A stretch of DNA of 64,000 bases from Bacteroidales bacterium (GTDB lineage: Bacteria > Bacteroidota > Bacteroidia > Bacteroidales > UBA932): positions 1 through 64,000 of the forward strand of contig JAFZQO010000017.1 of assembly GCA_017620335.1 (NCBI GenBank), given 5' to 3'. A program made the translations under genes and the position numbers. The notes below the pieces were generated by a model. The model saw only the letters and a program-made list of their open reading frames with translations. It did no database searches and was not told where the DNA came from. This document shows, piece after piece, positions 1 to 14,455 of this stretch; positions within the stretch are counted from its first letter, which is position 1, and every line of letters begins with the position of its first letter.

Positions 1-26
1 GGTTACGATTTGGTAATTGTTTAACA

Positions 27-58
27 GACACCCTCGCCGCTTCCAATTTGAAGGTGTC
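27..58. other. Inverted repeat in the secE leader
   Basis: A six-base arm GACACC (27-32) is repeated as its complement GGTGTC (53-58), with a second short pairing (CTTC/GAAG) nested inside. It lies in the leader of secE, whose ATG is at 73. In many Bacteroidota a tRNA-Trp gene precedes secE, but these first bases do not form a tRNA 3' end. It may be a small leader hairpin or a processing site. The rest of bases 1-72 shows no gene. Confidence 0.3.
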
Positions 59-72
59 CATTAAAAGTAAAG

Positions 73-261
73 ATGAGAAAGTTTATCAACTATCTGAAGG
101 AGTCTTTCGTAGAGCTCACGAAGAAAACCACCTGGCCCACCTGGGACAAGCTGCAGAGTTCAGCTATCCTGGTGATGGTCACGACGGTTATCCTTGCGCT
201 TGCACTCTGGGTGATAGACCTGGCTTTCCAGTCTGTCATGACTGCAATTTACACATTGTAA
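73..261 (+). CDS. secE: Preprotein translocase subunit SecE
   Basis: SecE is the small clamp subunit of the SecYEG translocon in the inner membrane. The 62-residue protein has the short bacterial form: an amphipathic N-terminal helix with the conserved segment ELTKKTTWPTWDKL (residues 14-27), then one transmembrane helix (about 32-55). The ATG at 73 is chosen because it begins directly at the family N-terminus (MRKFINYLKES). The gene lies 15 bases before nusG, the usual bacterial pairing, and heads the ribosomal-protein/RNA-polymerase cluster. Confidence 0.95.
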   Translation: MRKFINYLKESFVELTKKTTWPTWDKLQSSAILVMVTTVILALALWVIDLAFQSVMTAIYTL

Positions 262-276
262 TATCCGTTTGATATC

Positions 277-843
277 ATGGGCGAAATGAAATGGTATGTT
301 CTTCGAACTGCCGGTGGAAAAGAGAAAAAAGCCAAAGATTATCTTGAGAAGGAAATAGAAAGAAGCGGGCTTCAGGATCAGGTAGGCCAGGTTCTCGTAC
401 CAGTCAAGAAGGAAATCGTCACAAAGAACAACAAGAGGAAGGCGGTCGACAAGCTGCTCTTCCCCGGTTATGTGTTGATCCAGGCTGAACTGAGCGCGAA
501 ACTTGAGAATATCATCCGCAATCTCATTCCCGGCATGTCAGGATTCCTGACAGAGAAGAGGACCGTCAGTGGATCCCAGATTGAGAGGATACCCGTCCCC
601 ATCCGTGAGGAGGAGGCGCAGCGCATCCTCGGCCAGCAGGACGAGAACGCCAGCAGCGCGGCCGAGACCGAGGTCAATTATGCCCTCGGCGACAAGGTCA
701 AGATCACTGACGGTCCGTTCAGCGGTTTCAGCGGTACTGTGGATGGCATCATAGAAGACAGGAGCAAGCTCAAGGTCATCGTCGTCATTTTCGGAAGGAA
801 GACCCTGTTGGAACTCAGTTTTACACAAGTCACTAAAGAATAA
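277..843 (+). CDS. nusG: Transcription termination/antitermination factor NusG
   Basis: NusG binds the RNA polymerase clamp helices, suppresses pausing and can link RNAP to ribosomal protein S10 or to Rho. The 188-residue protein has the NGN domain (WYVLRTAGGKEKKA near residues 5-18, FPGYVLIQ in the middle) and a C-terminal KOW domain (GDKVKITDGPFSGFSGTV, about residues 133-150). A second ATG at 286 would give MKWYV; the upstream ATG at 277 is kept because Bacteroidota NusG proteins usually carry a few residues before the K/W-Y-V motif. It is followed six bases later by rplK. Confidence 0.96.
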   Translation: MGEMKWYVLRTAGGKEKKAKDYLEKEIERSGLQDQVGQVLVPVKKEIVTKNNKRKAVDKLLFPGYVLIQAELSAKLENIIRNLIPGMSGFLTEKRTVSGSQIERIPVPIREEEAQRILGQQDENASSAAETEVNYALGDKVKITDGPFSGFSGTVDGIIEDRSKLKVIVVIFGRKTLLELSFTQVTKE

Positions 844-849
844 CAAATC

Positions 850-1293
850 ATGGCAAAAGAAGTTACCGGATTCATCAAGCTCCAAATCAAGGGAGGAGCC
901 GCTAATCCAGCACCTCCGGTAGGACCGGCCCTCGGTTCCAAAGGCTTGAACATTATGGACTTCTGCAAGCAGTTCAACGCTGCTACGCAGGCACAGGCAG
1001 GAAAAGTCCTCCCTGTCGTCATCACCGTATACTCCGACAAGTCCTTCACTTTTGAGGTAAAGCAGCCGCCCGTAGCCATCTCCATCAAGGAGGCCGCCAA
1101 GATCCAGTCCGGCTCCGGAGAGCCGAACAGGAAGAAAGTCGCCTCCATCACCTGGGACCAGGTGAAGGAAATCGCACAGGGCAAGATGCCCGACCTCAAC
1201 TGCTTCACGCTCGCTTCCGCAATGAAGATGGTTGCGGGTACCGCGAGAAGCATGGGTATCACAGTCAAGGGTGAATTCCCCAAGGACCTTTAA
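850..1293 (+). CDS. rplK: 50S ribosomal protein L11
   Basis: L11 forms the base of the GTPase-associated centre of the large subunit, where it binds the 1070 region of 23S rRNA and the L10-L12 stalk. The 147-residue protein has the usual length. The proline-rich N-terminal switch region ([18 protein letters not shown], residues 16-33) and the C-terminal rRNA-binding domain with [12 protein letters not shown] are present. It is co-directional with nusG and rplA, 12 bases before rplA. Confidence 0.98.
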   Translation: MAKEVTGFIKLQIKGGAANPAPPVGPALGSKGLNIMDFCKQFNAATQAQAGKVLPVVITVYSDKSFTFEVKQPPVAISIKEAAKIQSGSGEPNRKKVASITWDQVKEIAQGKMPDLNCFTLASAMKMVAGTARSMGITVKGEFPKDL

Positions 1294-1305
1294 AATCTAC
1301 GCATC

Positions 1306-2013
1306 ATGAGCAAATTGACAAAGAATCAGAAAGCCGTTATGGCCAAGTACGACCATACCAAGGTTTACACGCTTGCCGAGGCATGTGCGCTTTTGAAGGA
1401 TATCACCTATACCAAGTTCGACTCTTCCGTCGAGATCTCCGCCAACCTCGGCGTGGATCCCCGCAAGGCGAACCAGATGATCCGTGGCGTCGTCACCCTT
1501 CCTCACGGAACGGGCAAGGTCGTCCGCGTTCTCGCTCTCTGTACTCCTGACAAGGAGAACGAGGCGAAGGCCGCCGGTGCCGACTATGTCGGCCTCGACG
1601 AATATATCGAGAAGATCAGGGGTGGCTGGACCGACGTCGACGTCATCGTCTGTACCCCTTCCGTCATGGCAAAGGTCGGTGCCCTGGGACGTATCCTGGG
1701 TCCCCGCGGCCTCATGCCGAACCCTAAGACCGGAACCGTGACCATGGAGATCGGCAACGCCATCAAGGAGGTCAAGGCCGGTAAGATCGATTTCAAGGTC
1801 GACAAGACCGGTATCGTCCACGCAGCCATCGGTAAGGTTTCCTTCCCTACCGAGCACATCTACGAGAACGCCGCCGAGTTCCTCAACGCAGTCGCCAAGC
1901 TCAAGCCTCAGTCCCTCAAGGGTACCTACATGAAGAGCGCTGCCGTCTGCACGACCATGAGCCCCGGAGTTAAAGTTGACATCAAAGCATTCCTTAACGG
2001 TGCTGAGAAATAA
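1306..2013 (+). CDS. rplA: 50S ribosomal protein L1
   Basis: L1 is the protein of the mobile L1 stalk that helps release deacylated tRNA from the E site. In many bacteria it also represses its own rplK-rplA mRNA. The 235-residue protein has the typical length and the family signature in the middle domain ([14 protein letters not shown], following LGRILG). It lies between rplK and rplJ with short spacers of 12 bases on each side. No obvious L1 operator was identified upstream of rplK by eye. Confidence 0.98.
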   Translation: MSKLTKNQKAVMAKYDHTKVYTLAEACALLKDITYTKFDSSVEISANLGVDPRKANQMIRGVVTLPHGTGKVVRVLALCTPDKENEAKAAGADYVGLDEYIEKIRGGWTDVDVIVCTPSVMAKVGALGRILGPRGLMPNPKTGTVTMEIGNAIKEVKAGKIDFKVDKTGIVHAAIGKVSFPTEHIYENAAEFLNAVAKLKPQSLKGTYMKSAAVCTTMSPGVKVDIKAFLNGAEK

Positions 2014-2025
2014 AAATTCAATATT

Positions 2026-2589
2026 ATGAAGAAAGAACTCAAAGATCAGGTTATTGAAAGCATCTCAGCGCAGCTCAAGGAGTATTCCAACTTTTATGTG
2101 ACCGATATCGCAGGCCTGAATGCAAAGGATACCTGCAAACTCCGCCGCGCTTGCTTCGACGAGGGCATCAAGCTCACCGTCGTCAAGAACACCCTCTTCG
2201 CCCACGTCCTGAAGGGCATCGACAATCCCGAGATGCAGAAGCTTCTCGAGACCCTCGTGGGCAATACCGCCATCATGTACTGCAACGTTCCGAACGCCCC
2301 CGGCAAGCTCATCAAGAAGCTCAACAAGGAAGGCCTTCAGAAGCCGGTCGTGAAGGGAGCATACGTCCAGGAGTGCGCTTTCATCGGCGCCGACAAGTTG
2401 GACCAGCTCGCCGCCATCAAGACCCGCGAGGAACTCATCGGCGACATCGTCGGACTTCTCCAGTCCCCTATCCGCCGCGTCATCTCCGCTCTCCAGAACG
2501 TCGCGGAGGACCAGGCAGAGGACGTCGTCATCAAGGCTCTCGCCGCAGTCAAGGCATCAACCCCTGCAGAGGCACCTGCAGCTGAATAA
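2026..2589 (+). CDS. rplJ: 50S ribosomal protein L10
   Basis: L10 anchors the L7/L12 dimers to the ribosome and, as the L10-L12 complex, represses its own operon in many bacteria. The 187-residue protein shows the N-terminal rRNA-binding domain (YVTDIAGLNAKDTCKLRR; VVKNTLFAHVLKG). The C-terminal L12-binding helix is followed by an alanine-rich tail (STPAEAPAAE). A 41-base A+T-rich spacer separates it from rplL. Confidence 0.97.
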   Translation: MKKELKDQVIESISAQLKEYSNFYVTDIAGLNAKDTCKLRRACFDEGIKLTVVKNTLFAHVLKGIDNPEMQKLLETLVGNTAIMYCNVPNAPGKLIKKLNKEGLQKPVVKGAYVQECAFIGADKLDQLAAIKTREELIGDIVGLLQSPIRRVISALQNVAEDQAEDVVIKALAAVKASTPAEAPAAE

Positions 2590-2630
2590 AAAGAATCATA
2601 AAACAATAACAATTTAAAAAATAAAACATT

Positions 2631-3002
2631 ATGGCAGACGTTAAAGCACTTGCAGAAGAGTTGGTAAACTTGACTGTCAAAGACGTTCAGGAACTCGCTA
2701 ACATCCTGAAGGAACAGTACGGTATCGAGCCTGCTGCCGCAGCAGTCGTTGTTGCAGCCGGTGGCGCAGCTGAGGAAGGTCCCGCTGAGCAGACTGAATT
2801 CGACGTGATCCTCAAGACCGCCGGACAGGCCAAGCTCGGTGTCATCAAGGCCGTCAAGGAGGCCCTCGGACTCGGCCTCAAGGAGGCCAAGGAGCTCGTC
2901 GACAAGGCCCCTACCACTCTCAAGGAGAAAGTCTCCGCAGCCGAGGCTGAGTCGCTCAAGACCGCTCTCGAGGAGGCTGGTGCCGAAGTTGAGGTTAAAT
3001 AA
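2631..3002 (+). CDS. rplL: 50S ribosomal protein L7/L12
   Basis: L7/L12 is the multi-copy stalk protein that recruits translational GTPases. The 123-residue protein has an N-terminal dimerisation domain (residues 1-33), an Ala/Val/Gly hinge (about 36-48) and the C-terminal domain with [23 protein letters not shown] split across residues 65-88. Length and order are standard. It is the last ribosomal gene before a terminator-like hairpin at 3036, which allows higher expression than rpoBC. Confidence 0.98.
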   Translation: MADVKALAEELVNLTVKDVQELANILKEQYGIEPAAAAVVVAAGGAAEEGPAEQTEFDVILKTAGQAKLGVIKAVKEALGLGLKEAKELVDKAPTTLKEKVSAAEAESLKTALEEAGAEVEVK

Positions 3003-3035
3003 CTTCGCCCCCTTCCCTGCTAAGGGACAAAAACA

Positions 3036-3070
3036 GGTTTAGAGCCACCATCAGGCTCTAAACCTTTTTC
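3036..3070 (+). terminator. rplL-rpoB intercistronic attenuator/terminator
   Basis: A perfect 11-base stem, GGTTTAGAGCC (3036-3046) and GGCTCTAAACC (3054-3064), with a 7-base loop, is followed at once by TTTTT. This is the structure of an intrinsic terminator. Its place between rplL and rpoB matches the known partial attenuator of this gene cluster in other bacteria, where most transcripts stop and a fraction continues into rpoBC. Confidence 0.88.
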
Positions 3071-3106
3071 TCGTATTAAAGTTTTCTTTTTCCCCATAGG
3101 CAGAAT

Positions 3107-6100
3107 ATGTCAATAAAGACAAAAAACCAGCGAATAAACTTCGCAACGTCCAAGATCCTGGACTACCCGGACCTCCTCGAGGTCCAGCTGAAGTCTTTCA
3201 AGGACTTCTTCCAGCTTGAGACGACCCCGGAGAACCGCAAGGACGAGGGCCTCTATCAGGTATTCCAGGAGATTTTCCCGATCGAAGATACCAGAAACAA
3301 CTATAAGCTGGAGTTCATCGACTATTTCATCGATCCTCCGCAGTATTCGATTGAAGAATGTCTTGAGAGAGGTCTGACCTACAACGTTCCTCTGAAGGCA
3401 AAGCTCCGCCTTTCCTGCACCGATCCGGAACACGAGGACTTCGACACGAGGGTCCAGGACGTGTATCTGGGCAACATCCCCTACATGACCCCTGCCGGAA
3501 CCTTCGTCATCAACGGCTCCGAGAGGATCATCGTATCGCAGTTGCACCGCTCTCCCGGCGTATTCTTCGACCAGAGCATGCATGCCAACGGCACCAAGCT
3601 CTATTCTGCCCGCATTATTCCTTTCAAGGGATCGTGGATCGAGTTCGCCACTGACATCAACAATGTCATGTACGCGTACATCGACCGCAAGAAGAAATTG
3701 CCCGTGACCACCCTCCTGAGGGCCATCGGTTACAACAGCGACAAGGATATCATCGACATTTTCGGTCTCGCCGACGAGGTCGCCGTCACTTCGGAGGACC
3801 TCAAGGCCAACGAAGGCCGCAAGCTCGCCGCCAAGGTCCTCAAGACCTGGATCGAGGATTTCGAGGATGAGGATACTGGCGAGGTCATCCCCATCGAGCG
3901 TACCGTCCCCATCGTGGAGCGCGGCGAGATCCTCAATGACGAGACCATCGAGAGCATACTCGAGACCGAGGTGAAGACCATCCTCCTCCAGAAGGACGAG
4001 GCCAACACCAACGAGTACGCCATCATCTTCAACACCCTCCAGAAGGACCCGACCAATACGGAGTACGAGGCTGTCAGCTACATCTACAAGCAGCTCCGCA
4101 ATTCCGAACCGCCGGATGAGAACACCGCCAGGGACGTCATCGACAAGCTCTTCTTCTCCGAGAAGCGCTACGACCTCGGCAATGTCGGAAGGTACCGCCT
4201 GAACAAGAAGCTCAACCTCGCCACCGGCGAGGATGTCCGTGTCCTCACGAACAACGACATCATCGAGATCATCAAGTACCTCATCCAGCTTATCAACTCC
4301 AAGGCCACCGTCGACGACATCGACCACCTCAGCAACAGGCGTGTCCGTACCGTCGGCGAGCAGCTGGCCAACCAGTTCAGCGTGGGTCTTTCCAGGATGG
4401 CCAGGACCATCCGCGAGAGGATGAACGTCCGCGACAGCGAGCAGTTCAACCCCATCGACCTGATCAACGCGAAGACCCTGTCTTCCGTCATCAACTCGTT
4501 CTTCGGCACCAGCCAGCTCTCGCAGTTCATGGACCAGACCAACCCCCTCGCCGAGATCACGCACAAGCGCCGTCTCTCGGCCCTCGGTCCGGGCGGTCTG
4601 AGCCGCGACAGGGCGGGCTTCGAGGTCCGCGACGTGCACTACACGCACTACGGGCGCCTCTGCCCTATCGAGTCCCCTGAAGGCCCGAACATCGGCCTTA
4701 TTTCCTCGCTTTGCGTCTACGCCCGCATCAACGGCCTCGGATTCATCGAGACCCCGTACCGCGACGTCAAGGACGGCAAGGTGGACCTGAGCGACGAAGG
4801 CTGGCACTACATGAGCGCCGAGGAGGAGGAGAACCGTCTGGTCTCCCTCGCCAACGTGAGGATGGAGGACGACGGCACCATCACCGACGACCGCATCCAG
4901 TGCCGCCTCGAGGCCGACTTCCCGGTTGTTACCAAGGAGGAGGTCAACTACATGGACGTGGCCCCGAACCAGATGGCTTCAGTGGCCGCATCCCTCATCC
5001 CGTTCCTCGAGCATGACGACGCCCACCGCGCCCTCATGGGAGCGAACATGATGAGGCAGGCCGTCCCGCTCCTTTCCCCGGAGGCCCCCATCGTGGGCAC
5101 CGGCCTCGAGGAGAGGGTCTGCATCGACTCCAGGACCCAGTACATCGCCGAGCGCAAGGGTGAGGTGACCTACGTGGACGCCAACGAGATCCGCATCAGG
5201 TACGAGCGCACCGAAGACGAGAACTTCGTCAGCTTCTCGCCCGCCGAGACCGTCTATACCCTCCCCATCTACAGGAGGACGAACCAGAGCACGACCGTCA
5301 TGCTCAAGCCCATCGTCCGCAAGGGCGACACCGTCGTCGCGGGCCAGGTCCTCACCGAGGGCTACGCCACCGAGAACGGAGAACTCGCGCTCGGCCGCAA
5401 CCTCATGGTGGCCTTCATGCCCTGGAAGGGATACAACTACGAGGACGCCATCGTCCTTTCCGAGGAGATGGTCAAGTGGGACATCCTCACCTCCGTGCAT
5501 GTGGACGAGTACCTCACCGAGGTCCGTGACACCAAGCGCGGCATGGAGGAGCTCACCTCCGACATCCCGAACATCAGCGAGGATGCCACCAAGGACCTCG
5601 ACGAGAACGGCATCGTACGCATCGGCGCGCACATCGAGCCGGGCGACATCCTCATCGGCAAGATCACCCCTAAGGGCGAAAGCGACCCTTCCCCTGAGGA
5701 GAAACTCCTCAAGGCCATCTTCGGCGACAAGGCCGGAGACGTCAAGGACGCTTCTCTCAAGGCCAACCCTTCGCTGAACGGCACCATCGTCAAGACCGCC
5801 CTCTACGCCAAGCTCTCCACCGCCAAGAAGGGCCCGTCCAAGAACGAGCTCAAGGCCAAGATCGAGCTCAAGGAAGAGCTGTTCAACCAGGCTTCTGCGA
5901 AGCTTCGCGAGGAGTTCATCGAGAAGCTCGCCGTCCTTACCAAGAACCGCAAGAGCGCGGGCGTGAGCGACCTCTACGGCGTGGAGATCGTCCCCAAGGA
6001 CAAGAAATTCACCGTCGAGCAGCTCAGGGCCATCGACTACGACAACATCAACTCCGGAAAGTGGACATCCGACAAGGACGTCAACATCCTCATCCGCGAA

Positions 6101-6922
6101 CTGATCAACAACTACTGCATCACCCAGAAGACCGCCGCCGCCAAGTGCAAGCGCGAGATCGACAAGATCAAGGTCGGCGACGAGCTCCCGAACGGTGTCA
6201 TGCAGCTGGCCAAGGTCTACATCGCCAAGAAGAGGAAGATCACCGTCGGTGACAAGATGGCCGGACGTCACGGAAACAAGGGTATCGTCGCCAAGATCGT
6301 ACGTCAGGAGGACATGCCTTTCCTCGGTGACGGCACCCCCGTCGACATCGTCCTCAACCCTCTCGGCGTGCCTTCCCGAATGAACCTCGGACAGATCTAC
6401 GAGACCGTCCTCGGCTGGGCCGGCAAGGAGCTCGGACTTAAGTTCAGCACCCCGATCTTCGACGGTGCGAGCCTCGACGAGATCAGCGCCCTCACCGACA
6501 AGGCGGGCGTCCCGAGATACGGCAAGACCATGCTCCGCGACGGCGGCACCGGCGACTGGTTCGACCAGCCGGCCACCGTGGGCATCATCTACATGATCAA
6601 GCTCGGCCACATGGTCGACGACAAGATGCACGCCAGGAGCATCGGTCCCTACTCCCTCATCACCCAGCAGCCCCTCGGCGGTAAAGCCCAGTTCGGCGGA
6701 CAGCGTTTCGGTGAGATGGAGGTCTGGGCCCTCGAGGCCTTCGGAGCGGCCAACGCCCTCCAGGAGATCCTCACGGTCAAATCCGACGACGTCACCGGAC
6801 GTTCGAAGACCTATGAAGCCATCGTCAAGGGAGACCCGATGCCGACGCCCGGCATCCCCGAGTCGCTCAACGTGCTCCTCCACGAGCTCAGGGGTCTCGG
6901 ACTCAAGGTCACCCTGGATTAA
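3107..6922 (+). CDS. rpoB: DNA-directed RNA polymerase subunit beta
   Basis: This is the catalytic beta subunit of RNA polymerase, 1271 residues, the usual Bacteroidota length. The rifampicin-binding region (from about residue 466, [20 protein letters not shown]) and the following segment [22 protein letters not shown] look wild type, so no rifampicin-resistance change is apparent. The active-centre motif [12 protein letters not shown] and the C-terminal clamp motif [19 protein letters not shown] are intact. It lies 36 bases after the attenuator T-run and 26 bases before the preferred rpoC ATG. Confidence 0.99.
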   Translation: MSIKTKNQRINFATSKILDYPDLLEVQLKSFKDFFQLETTPENRKDEGLYQVFQEIFPIEDTRNNYKLEFIDYFIDPPQYSIEECLERGLTYNVPLKAKLRLSCTDPEHEDFDTRVQDVYLGNIPYMTPAGTFVINGSERIIVSQLHRSPGVFFDQSMHANGTKLYSARIIPFKGSWIEFATDINNVMYAYIDRKKKLPVTTLLRAIGYNSDKDIIDIFGLADEVAVTSEDLKANEGRKLAAKVLKTWIEDFEDEDTGEVIPIERTVPIVERGEILNDETIESILETEVKTILLQKDEANTNEYAIIFNTLQKDPTNTEYEAVSYIYKQLRNSEPPDENTARDVIDKLFFSEKRYDLGNVGRYRLNKKLNLATGEDVRVLTNNDIIEIIKYLIQLINSKATVDDIDHLSNRRVRTVGEQLANQFSVGLSRMARTIRERMNVRDSEQFNPIDLINAKTLSSVINSFFGTSQLSQFMDQTNPLAEITHKRRLSALGPGGLSRDRAGFEVRDVHYTHYGRLCPIESPEGPNIGLISSLCVYARINGLGFIETPYRDVKDGKVDLSDEGWHYMSAEEEENRLVSLANVRMEDDGTITDDRIQCRLEADFPVVTKEEVNYMDVAPNQMASVAASLIPFLEHDDAHRALMGANMMRQAVPLLSPEAPIVGTGLEERVCIDSRTQYIAERKGEVTYVDANEIRIRYERTEDENFVSFSPAETVYTLPIYRRTNQSTTVMLKPIVRKGDTVVAGQVLTEGYATENGELALGRNLMVAFMPWKGYNYEDAIVLSEEMVKWDILTSVHVDEYLTEVRDTKRGMEELTSDIPNISEDATKDLDENGIVRIGAHIEPGDILIGKITPKGESDPSPEEKLLKAIFGDKAGDVKDASLKANPSLNGTIVKTALYAKLSTAKKGPSKNELKAKIELKEELFNQASAKLREEFIEKLAVLTKNRKSAGVSDLYGVEIVPKDKKFTVEQLRAIDYDNINSGKWTSDKDVNILIRELINNYCITQKTAAAKCKREIDKIKVGDELPNGVMQLAKVYIAKKRKITVGDKMAGRHGNKGIVAKIVRQEDMPFLGDGTPVDIVLNPLGVPSRMNLGQIYETVLGWAGKELGLKFSTPIFDGASLDEISALTDKAGVPRYGKTMLRDGGTGDWFDQPATVGIIYMIKLGHMVDDKMHARSIGPYSLITQQPLGGKAQFGGQRFGEMEVWALEAFGAANALQEILTVKSDDVTGRSKTYEAIVKGDPMPTPGIPESLNVLLHELRGLGLKVTLD

Positions 6923-6948
6923 TCACAGACAATTTGAACGACAAGAAT

Positions 6949-11199
<4,251 letters not shown>

Positions 11200-11219
11200 A
11201 AGTCCGGATGATTATTGAA

Positions 11220-11253
11220 AGTCCCGCGCCTCTCCGGTGCGGGACTTTTTTTA
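11220..11253 (+). terminator. Intrinsic terminator after rpoC
   Basis: GTCCCGCGCC (11221-11230) pairs with GGTGCGGGAC (11236-11245), a 10-base stem with one G-T pair and a 5-base loop, followed by TTTTTTT. It is a typical rho-independent terminator 20 bases after the rpoC stop and closes the RNA polymerase operon. Confidence 0.93.
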
Positions 11254-11295
11254 TACGCTCAAAATGCTTAACTTAGCATGATTGAATTTCAGGTC

Positions 11296-12819
11296 ATGAG
11301 AGACGTAAGACTTTACAATACCCTTTCGCACCGCAAGGAGCTTTTCACCCCGGTCAATCCGGGGCATGTCGGGATGTATGTATGCGGTCCCACCGTGTAC
11401 GGCGACGCCCACCTGGGCCATGCCCGGCCGGGCGTCACGTACGACGTGCTGCAGAAACTCTTCCGCCACCTGGGCTATAAGGTGCGCTATGTCAGGAACA
11501 TCACCGACGTGGGACACCTCGAGCACGACGCCGACGAGGGCGAGGACAAGATAGCGAAGAAGGCCAGGCTTGAGGAGCTCGAGCCCATGGAGGTGGTGCA
11601 GACCTACACCCTGCGCTACCACGAGGCCATGCGCCAGCTGAACGTGGCGCCGCCCTCGATAGAGCCGCGCGCCTCCGGGCATATCGTGGAGCAGATCGAG
11701 GCGGTAAAGAAAATCCTCGATGCAGGATATGCCTACATCAGCAACGGCTCGGTGTATTTCGACGTGCAGAAATACAACGAAGACCACCGCTACGGCATCC
11801 TCTCGGGACGCACCCTCGACGACACCCTCGAAGGTACGCGCAGCCTTGACGGCCAGAGCGACAAGCGCGCCCCGTACGACTTCGCACTCTGGAAAAAGGC
11901 TGAGCCAGAGCACATCATGAAATGGCCCTCCCCCTGGAGCGTCGGCTTCCCCGGATGGCACCTGGAGTGCTCCGTGATGGGAGAGAAGTACCTCGGAAAC
12001 GAGTTCGACATCCACGGAGGCGGCATGGACCTGATGTTTCCGCACCACGAGTGCGAGATCGCGCAGAACGTCGCTTCGCGCGGCACCCAGGGCGTGCATT
12101 ACTGGGTCCACAACAACATGATCACCATCAACGGCCAGAAGATGGGCAAGTCGCTCGGCAATTTCATCACCCTGCCGGAGCTCTTCTCCGGCAACCATCC
12201 GAAGCTCGAGCAGGCTTACGGCCCCATGACCGTCCGTTTCTTCATACTCCAGGCCCATTACCGCGGGACGCTGGACTTCTCCAACGAGGCGCTGCAGGCC
12301 TCCGAGAAGGGCCTGAAGCGCATCCTGCAGGGGGCGAAGGACCTCTACGCCATGGCGGACCGGCAGATGCCGCGCTACGCCTATGGCGAGTACACTCCTG
12401 GCGTAGCGCCGGACAGCTGCCCGGCCACCACGCCGGAGGTGAAGGCCGTCTTCGAGGGCGTCTATGACGCACTCTGCGACGACATGAACACTCCGACCGC
12501 ACTCTCCCACATCTTCGACGCGGTCCGCATCATCAATACCGCCAAGGACAAAAAGATGAAGCTCTCCAAGGGCGACGTCGCCACTTTGGTGCAGATCTTC
12601 GACGACATCGTCTTCGGTGTCCTCGGACTCCAGGATGAGGAGGAAAGCGGCAAGGCCATGAAGACCATCGCTGGCCTCATGGACATGGTGCTGGAGACCA
12701 GGGCCGCGGCCAAGGCCGCCAAGGACTGGACGACCAGCGACCACATCCGCAACGCCCTGGCCACGCTCGGCATCAGGGTGAAGGACACCCAGGACGGAGC
12801 TGAATGGACACTGGAATGA
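11296..12819 (+). CDS. cysS: Cysteine--tRNA ligase
   Basis: CysRS charges tRNA-Cys in the cytoplasm. From the ATG at 11296 the protein has 507 residues and begins [17 protein letters not shown], as in relatives; an in-frame ATG six codons upstream (11278) is possible but lies only two bases after a promoter-like TAACTTAG (11269-11276). The class I signatures are HLGHAR and KMGKSLGN. Zinc ligands are seen in YVCGPTV, LECSVMG and PHHECEIAQ. The C-terminal anticodon-binding domain is present. The stop overlaps the start of xth (ATGA). Confidence 0.97.
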   Translation: MRDVRLYNTLSHRKELFTPVNPGHVGMYVCGPTVYGDAHLGHARPGVTYDVLQKLFRHLGYKVRYVRNITDVGHLEHDADEGEDKIAKKARLEELEPMEVVQTYTLRYHEAMRQLNVAPPSIEPRASGHIVEQIEAVKKILDAGYAYISNGSVYFDVQKYNEDHRYGILSGRTLDDTLEGTRSLDGQSDKRAPYDFALWKKAEPEHIMKWPSPWSVGFPGWHLECSVMGEKYLGNEFDIHGGGMDLMFPHHECEIAQNVASRGTQGVHYWVHNNMITINGQKMGKSLGNFITLPELFSGNHPKLEQAYGPMTVRFFILQAHYRGTLDFSNEALQASEKGLKRILQGAKDLYAMADRQMPRYAYGEYTPGVAPDSCPATTPEVKAVFEGVYDALCDDMNTPTALSHIFDAVRIINTAKDKKMKLSKGDVATLVQIFDDIVFGVLGLQDEEESGKAMKTIAGLMDMVLETRAAAKAAKDWTTSDHIRNALATLGIRVKDTQDGAEWTLE

Positions 12820-13574
12820 AACTCATAAGCTGGAATGTCAACGGCCTCCGGGCCGTGGCGGGAAAGGGCTTCGCGGACGTATTCACGGAGCTTGACGCCG
12901 ATTTCGTGTGCCTGCAGGAGACCAAGCTGCAGGAGGGTCAGCTGGACCTGGAATTCCTCGGATACACCTCCTACTGGAACTACGCCGACAAGAAGGGCTA
13001 CTCCGGTACAGCGGTGTATACCAGACATTTACCCCTGTCCGTCACCCGCGGGATCGGGATTGACGAACATGACCACGAAGGCCGAGTCATCACCCTGGAG
13101 ATGGAGGATTTCTATCTTGTAAACGTCTATGTGCCGAACTCCCAGGACGGACTGCGCAGACTTGACTACAGGATGCAGTGGGAGGACGCTTTCCGCGCCT
13201 ATGTCTCCGGACTGGCGGCCCTCAAGGGCGTCGTCATCTGCGGTGACATGAACGTCGCCCACGAGGAGATCGACCTGAAAAACCCGGCGACGAACCACTT
13301 CAACGCCGGCTTCTCAGACGAGGAGCGCGCCAAGATGACCGAGCTCCTCGGAGCCGGCTTCATCGACAGCTGGCGCTTCCAGCACCCTGTGGAGGAGAAA
13401 TATTCCTGGTGGTCGTACCGCATGAAGGCCCGCGAGCGGAACGTCGGCTGGCGCATCGACTATTTCCTTGTCTCAGAAGGACTTAAGGAGCGCATTGCCT
13501 CCACGGACATCCTCAATGACGTCTTCGGTTCCGACCACTGCCCGGTCGAGCTCGTACTGACTAATCCAGCTTGA
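12816..13574 (+). CDS. xth: Exodeoxyribonuclease III / AP endonuclease
   Basis: This Mg-dependent nuclease of base-excision repair cuts DNA at abasic sites and has 3'-5' exonuclease activity. The protein has 252 residues from the ATG at 12816 ([13 protein letters not shown]). EEP-fold motifs are NVNGLRA, LQETKLQ (metal Glu), [21 protein letters not shown] and the catalytic GSDHCPVEL near the C-terminus. The start codon overlaps the cysS stop, implying translational coupling. The 3' end overlaps the convergent YbjQ-family gene by 14 bases. Confidence 0.96.
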   Translation: MKLISWNVNGLRAVAGKGFADVFTELDADFVCLQETKLQEGQLDLEFLGYTSYWNYADKKGYSGTAVYTRHLPLSVTRGIGIDEHDHEGRVITLEMEDFYLVNVYVPNSQDGLRRLDYRMQWEDAFRAYVSGLAALKGVVICGDMNVAHEEIDLKNPATNHFNAGFSDEERAKMTELLGAGFIDSWRFQHPVEEKYSWWSYRMKARERNVGWRIDYFLVSEGLKERIASTDILNDVFGSDHCPVELVLTNPA

Positions 13575-13881
13575 CTGCCGTTCCGGAGGCGGTGACCATC
13601 AGCATGCCTCCTTTCTCACCGAGCACTTCGTAATCGATGTCGATGCCTACGACGGCGTCGGCACCGAGGCGTAATGCCCTCGAACTCATCTCGTCCAGTG
13701 CCTGTGTCCGGGCCTTGATGAGTTCATCTTCGTAAGAGCCGCTGCGGCCTCCGACGAAATTACGGATGCTCGCCGCAAAATCCCTAAGGAAATTGACGCC
13801 GGAGATCACCTCTCCGAACACGATTCCTTTATACTCCCTGATGCTGCGTCCATCGACGGACGGTGTAGTCGTAAGTATCAT
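13561..13881 (-). CDS. YbjQ/UPF0145 family protein
   Basis: The 106-residue protein belongs to the YbjQ (UPF0145, putative heavy-metal-binding) family of pentameric cytoplasmic proteins with no settled function. Family signatures are [21 protein letters not shown] at the N-terminus (shown here only to position 21 in parts: [11 protein letters not shown], then REYKGIV), a central [17 protein letters not shown] and a C-terminal [10 protein letters not shown]. It is transcribed toward xth, with which it overlaps by 14 bases tail to tail. The upstream DNA (13882 on) carries no clear TAnnTTTG box. Confidence 0.9.
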   Translation of the reverse strand: MILTTTPSVDGRSIREYKGIVFGEVISGVNFLRDFAASIRNFVGGRSGSYEDELIKARTQALDEMSSRALRLGADAVVGIDIDYEVLGEKGGMLMVTASGTAVKLD

Positions 13882-13963
13882 TGTCTTTACACTCTATTGG
13901 TTTCTTTCCTCCGCAATATACACTATTTTCTCCGAATAACTATCACCTCCCATCCCCTGAAGT

Positions 13964-13998
13964 GTCGCTGAGGGTCCACGTCTTGGACCCTCAGCGAC
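13964..13998. repeat. Palindromic repeat, copy 1
   Basis: GTCGCTGAGGGTCCA (13964-13978) and TGGACCCTCAGCGAC (13984-13998) form a perfect 15-base stem with the 5-base loop CGTCT. The core GAGGGTCC-N7-GGACCCTC is shared with copies at 14019 and 57399, while the middle bases differ. It is an extragenic, REP-like palindrome; no long T-run follows on the plus strand, so it is not an ordinary terminator. Confidence 0.85.
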
Positions 13999-14018
13999 AA
14001 AAACGCCCAAAAATGCTG

Positions 14019-14045
14019 CTGAGGGTCCAGCGAGTGGACCCTCAG
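14019..14045. repeat. Palindromic repeat, copy 2
   Basis: CTGAGGGTCCA (14019-14029) and TGGACCCTCAG (14035-14045) make a perfect 11-base stem with loop GCGAG. The copy lies 20 bases after copy 1 in the same orientation. Copy 2 extends into GTGACA where copy 1 begins TGTCGC, so outer arms of the two copies can also pair with each other. Confidence 0.85.
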
Positions 14046-14255
14046 TGACACCTGCACCTTCATGCGACGGAATCCATCAAAAGCCCATAGCACCTAACCA
14101 TCTGATTATCAACGAAAAAGTTACTTACCCATATCTAAATTGGACTATGGGCAAAGCATCATATTTCTAATAATCAAGAACTTTCGCGCCACAGACATCA
14201 ATCACACCTTAGTATCCTTCGACCATAGGTAGAAGGATAAATACTTCAGGGCAAA

Positions 14256-14455
14256 AAAGGGGGACTCCCAGCACGGTAATGGACTTCCGACAAAGGGGAA
14301 GAAGCACATGGCGGTAATGAAAGGGGGAACTCAACGGCAGAGGAAGCAGCAGGAATGAAAGGGGAAGCTCAGCAGCAAAGCAAGCGGCGGGAATGAAGGG
14401 GGGAGGAACTTAGTGGCGGAGGAAACGGCGGGCGTAGGAAAGGAAGCCGCAGAGG
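14256..14455. repeat. Degenerate purine-rich tandem repeat
   Basis: Units of about 38-43 bases begin AAAGGGG(G)AA and end in GCRGGAATG or close variants. The clearest two are exactly 38 bases each (about 14330-14367 and 14368-14405); a further variant unit covers the last codons and stop of the membrane-protein gene, and weaker ones lie to the left. The array therefore looks built from, or fused to, the 3' end of that gene. Units are imperfect and there are no spacers, so it is not CRISPR. Confidence 0.55.

Larger units (their letters stand above)
13882..14409. other. 530-base non-coding region with palindromes and repeats
   Basis: No credible gene is seen. From left to right it holds the leader of the YbjQ-family gene, two palindromes sharing the core GAGGGTCC-N7-GGACCCTC (13964-14045), about 200 bases of A+T-richer DNA with a short inverted repeat around CCCATA/TATGGG (near 14130-14155), and a purine-rich degenerate tandem repeat (about 14256-14455) that runs into the 3' end of the membrane-protein gene. 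Both flanking genes are on the minus strand. Confidence 0.7.

Noticed and set aside
1..72. tRNA-Trp or its 3' end before secE
   Set aside because: This is the expected neighbour in Bacteroidota, but no T-arm or acceptor stem can be formed; only a short inverted repeat is present.
13964..14045. CRISPR array
   Set aside because: Only two palindromic units, the unit itself is a hairpin with a variable loop, spacing is 20 bases, and no cas gene is near.
14256..14455. CRISPR array or coding repeat protein
   Set aside because: Units abut without spacers, are degenerate, and the open frames across them have no start or plausible protein.
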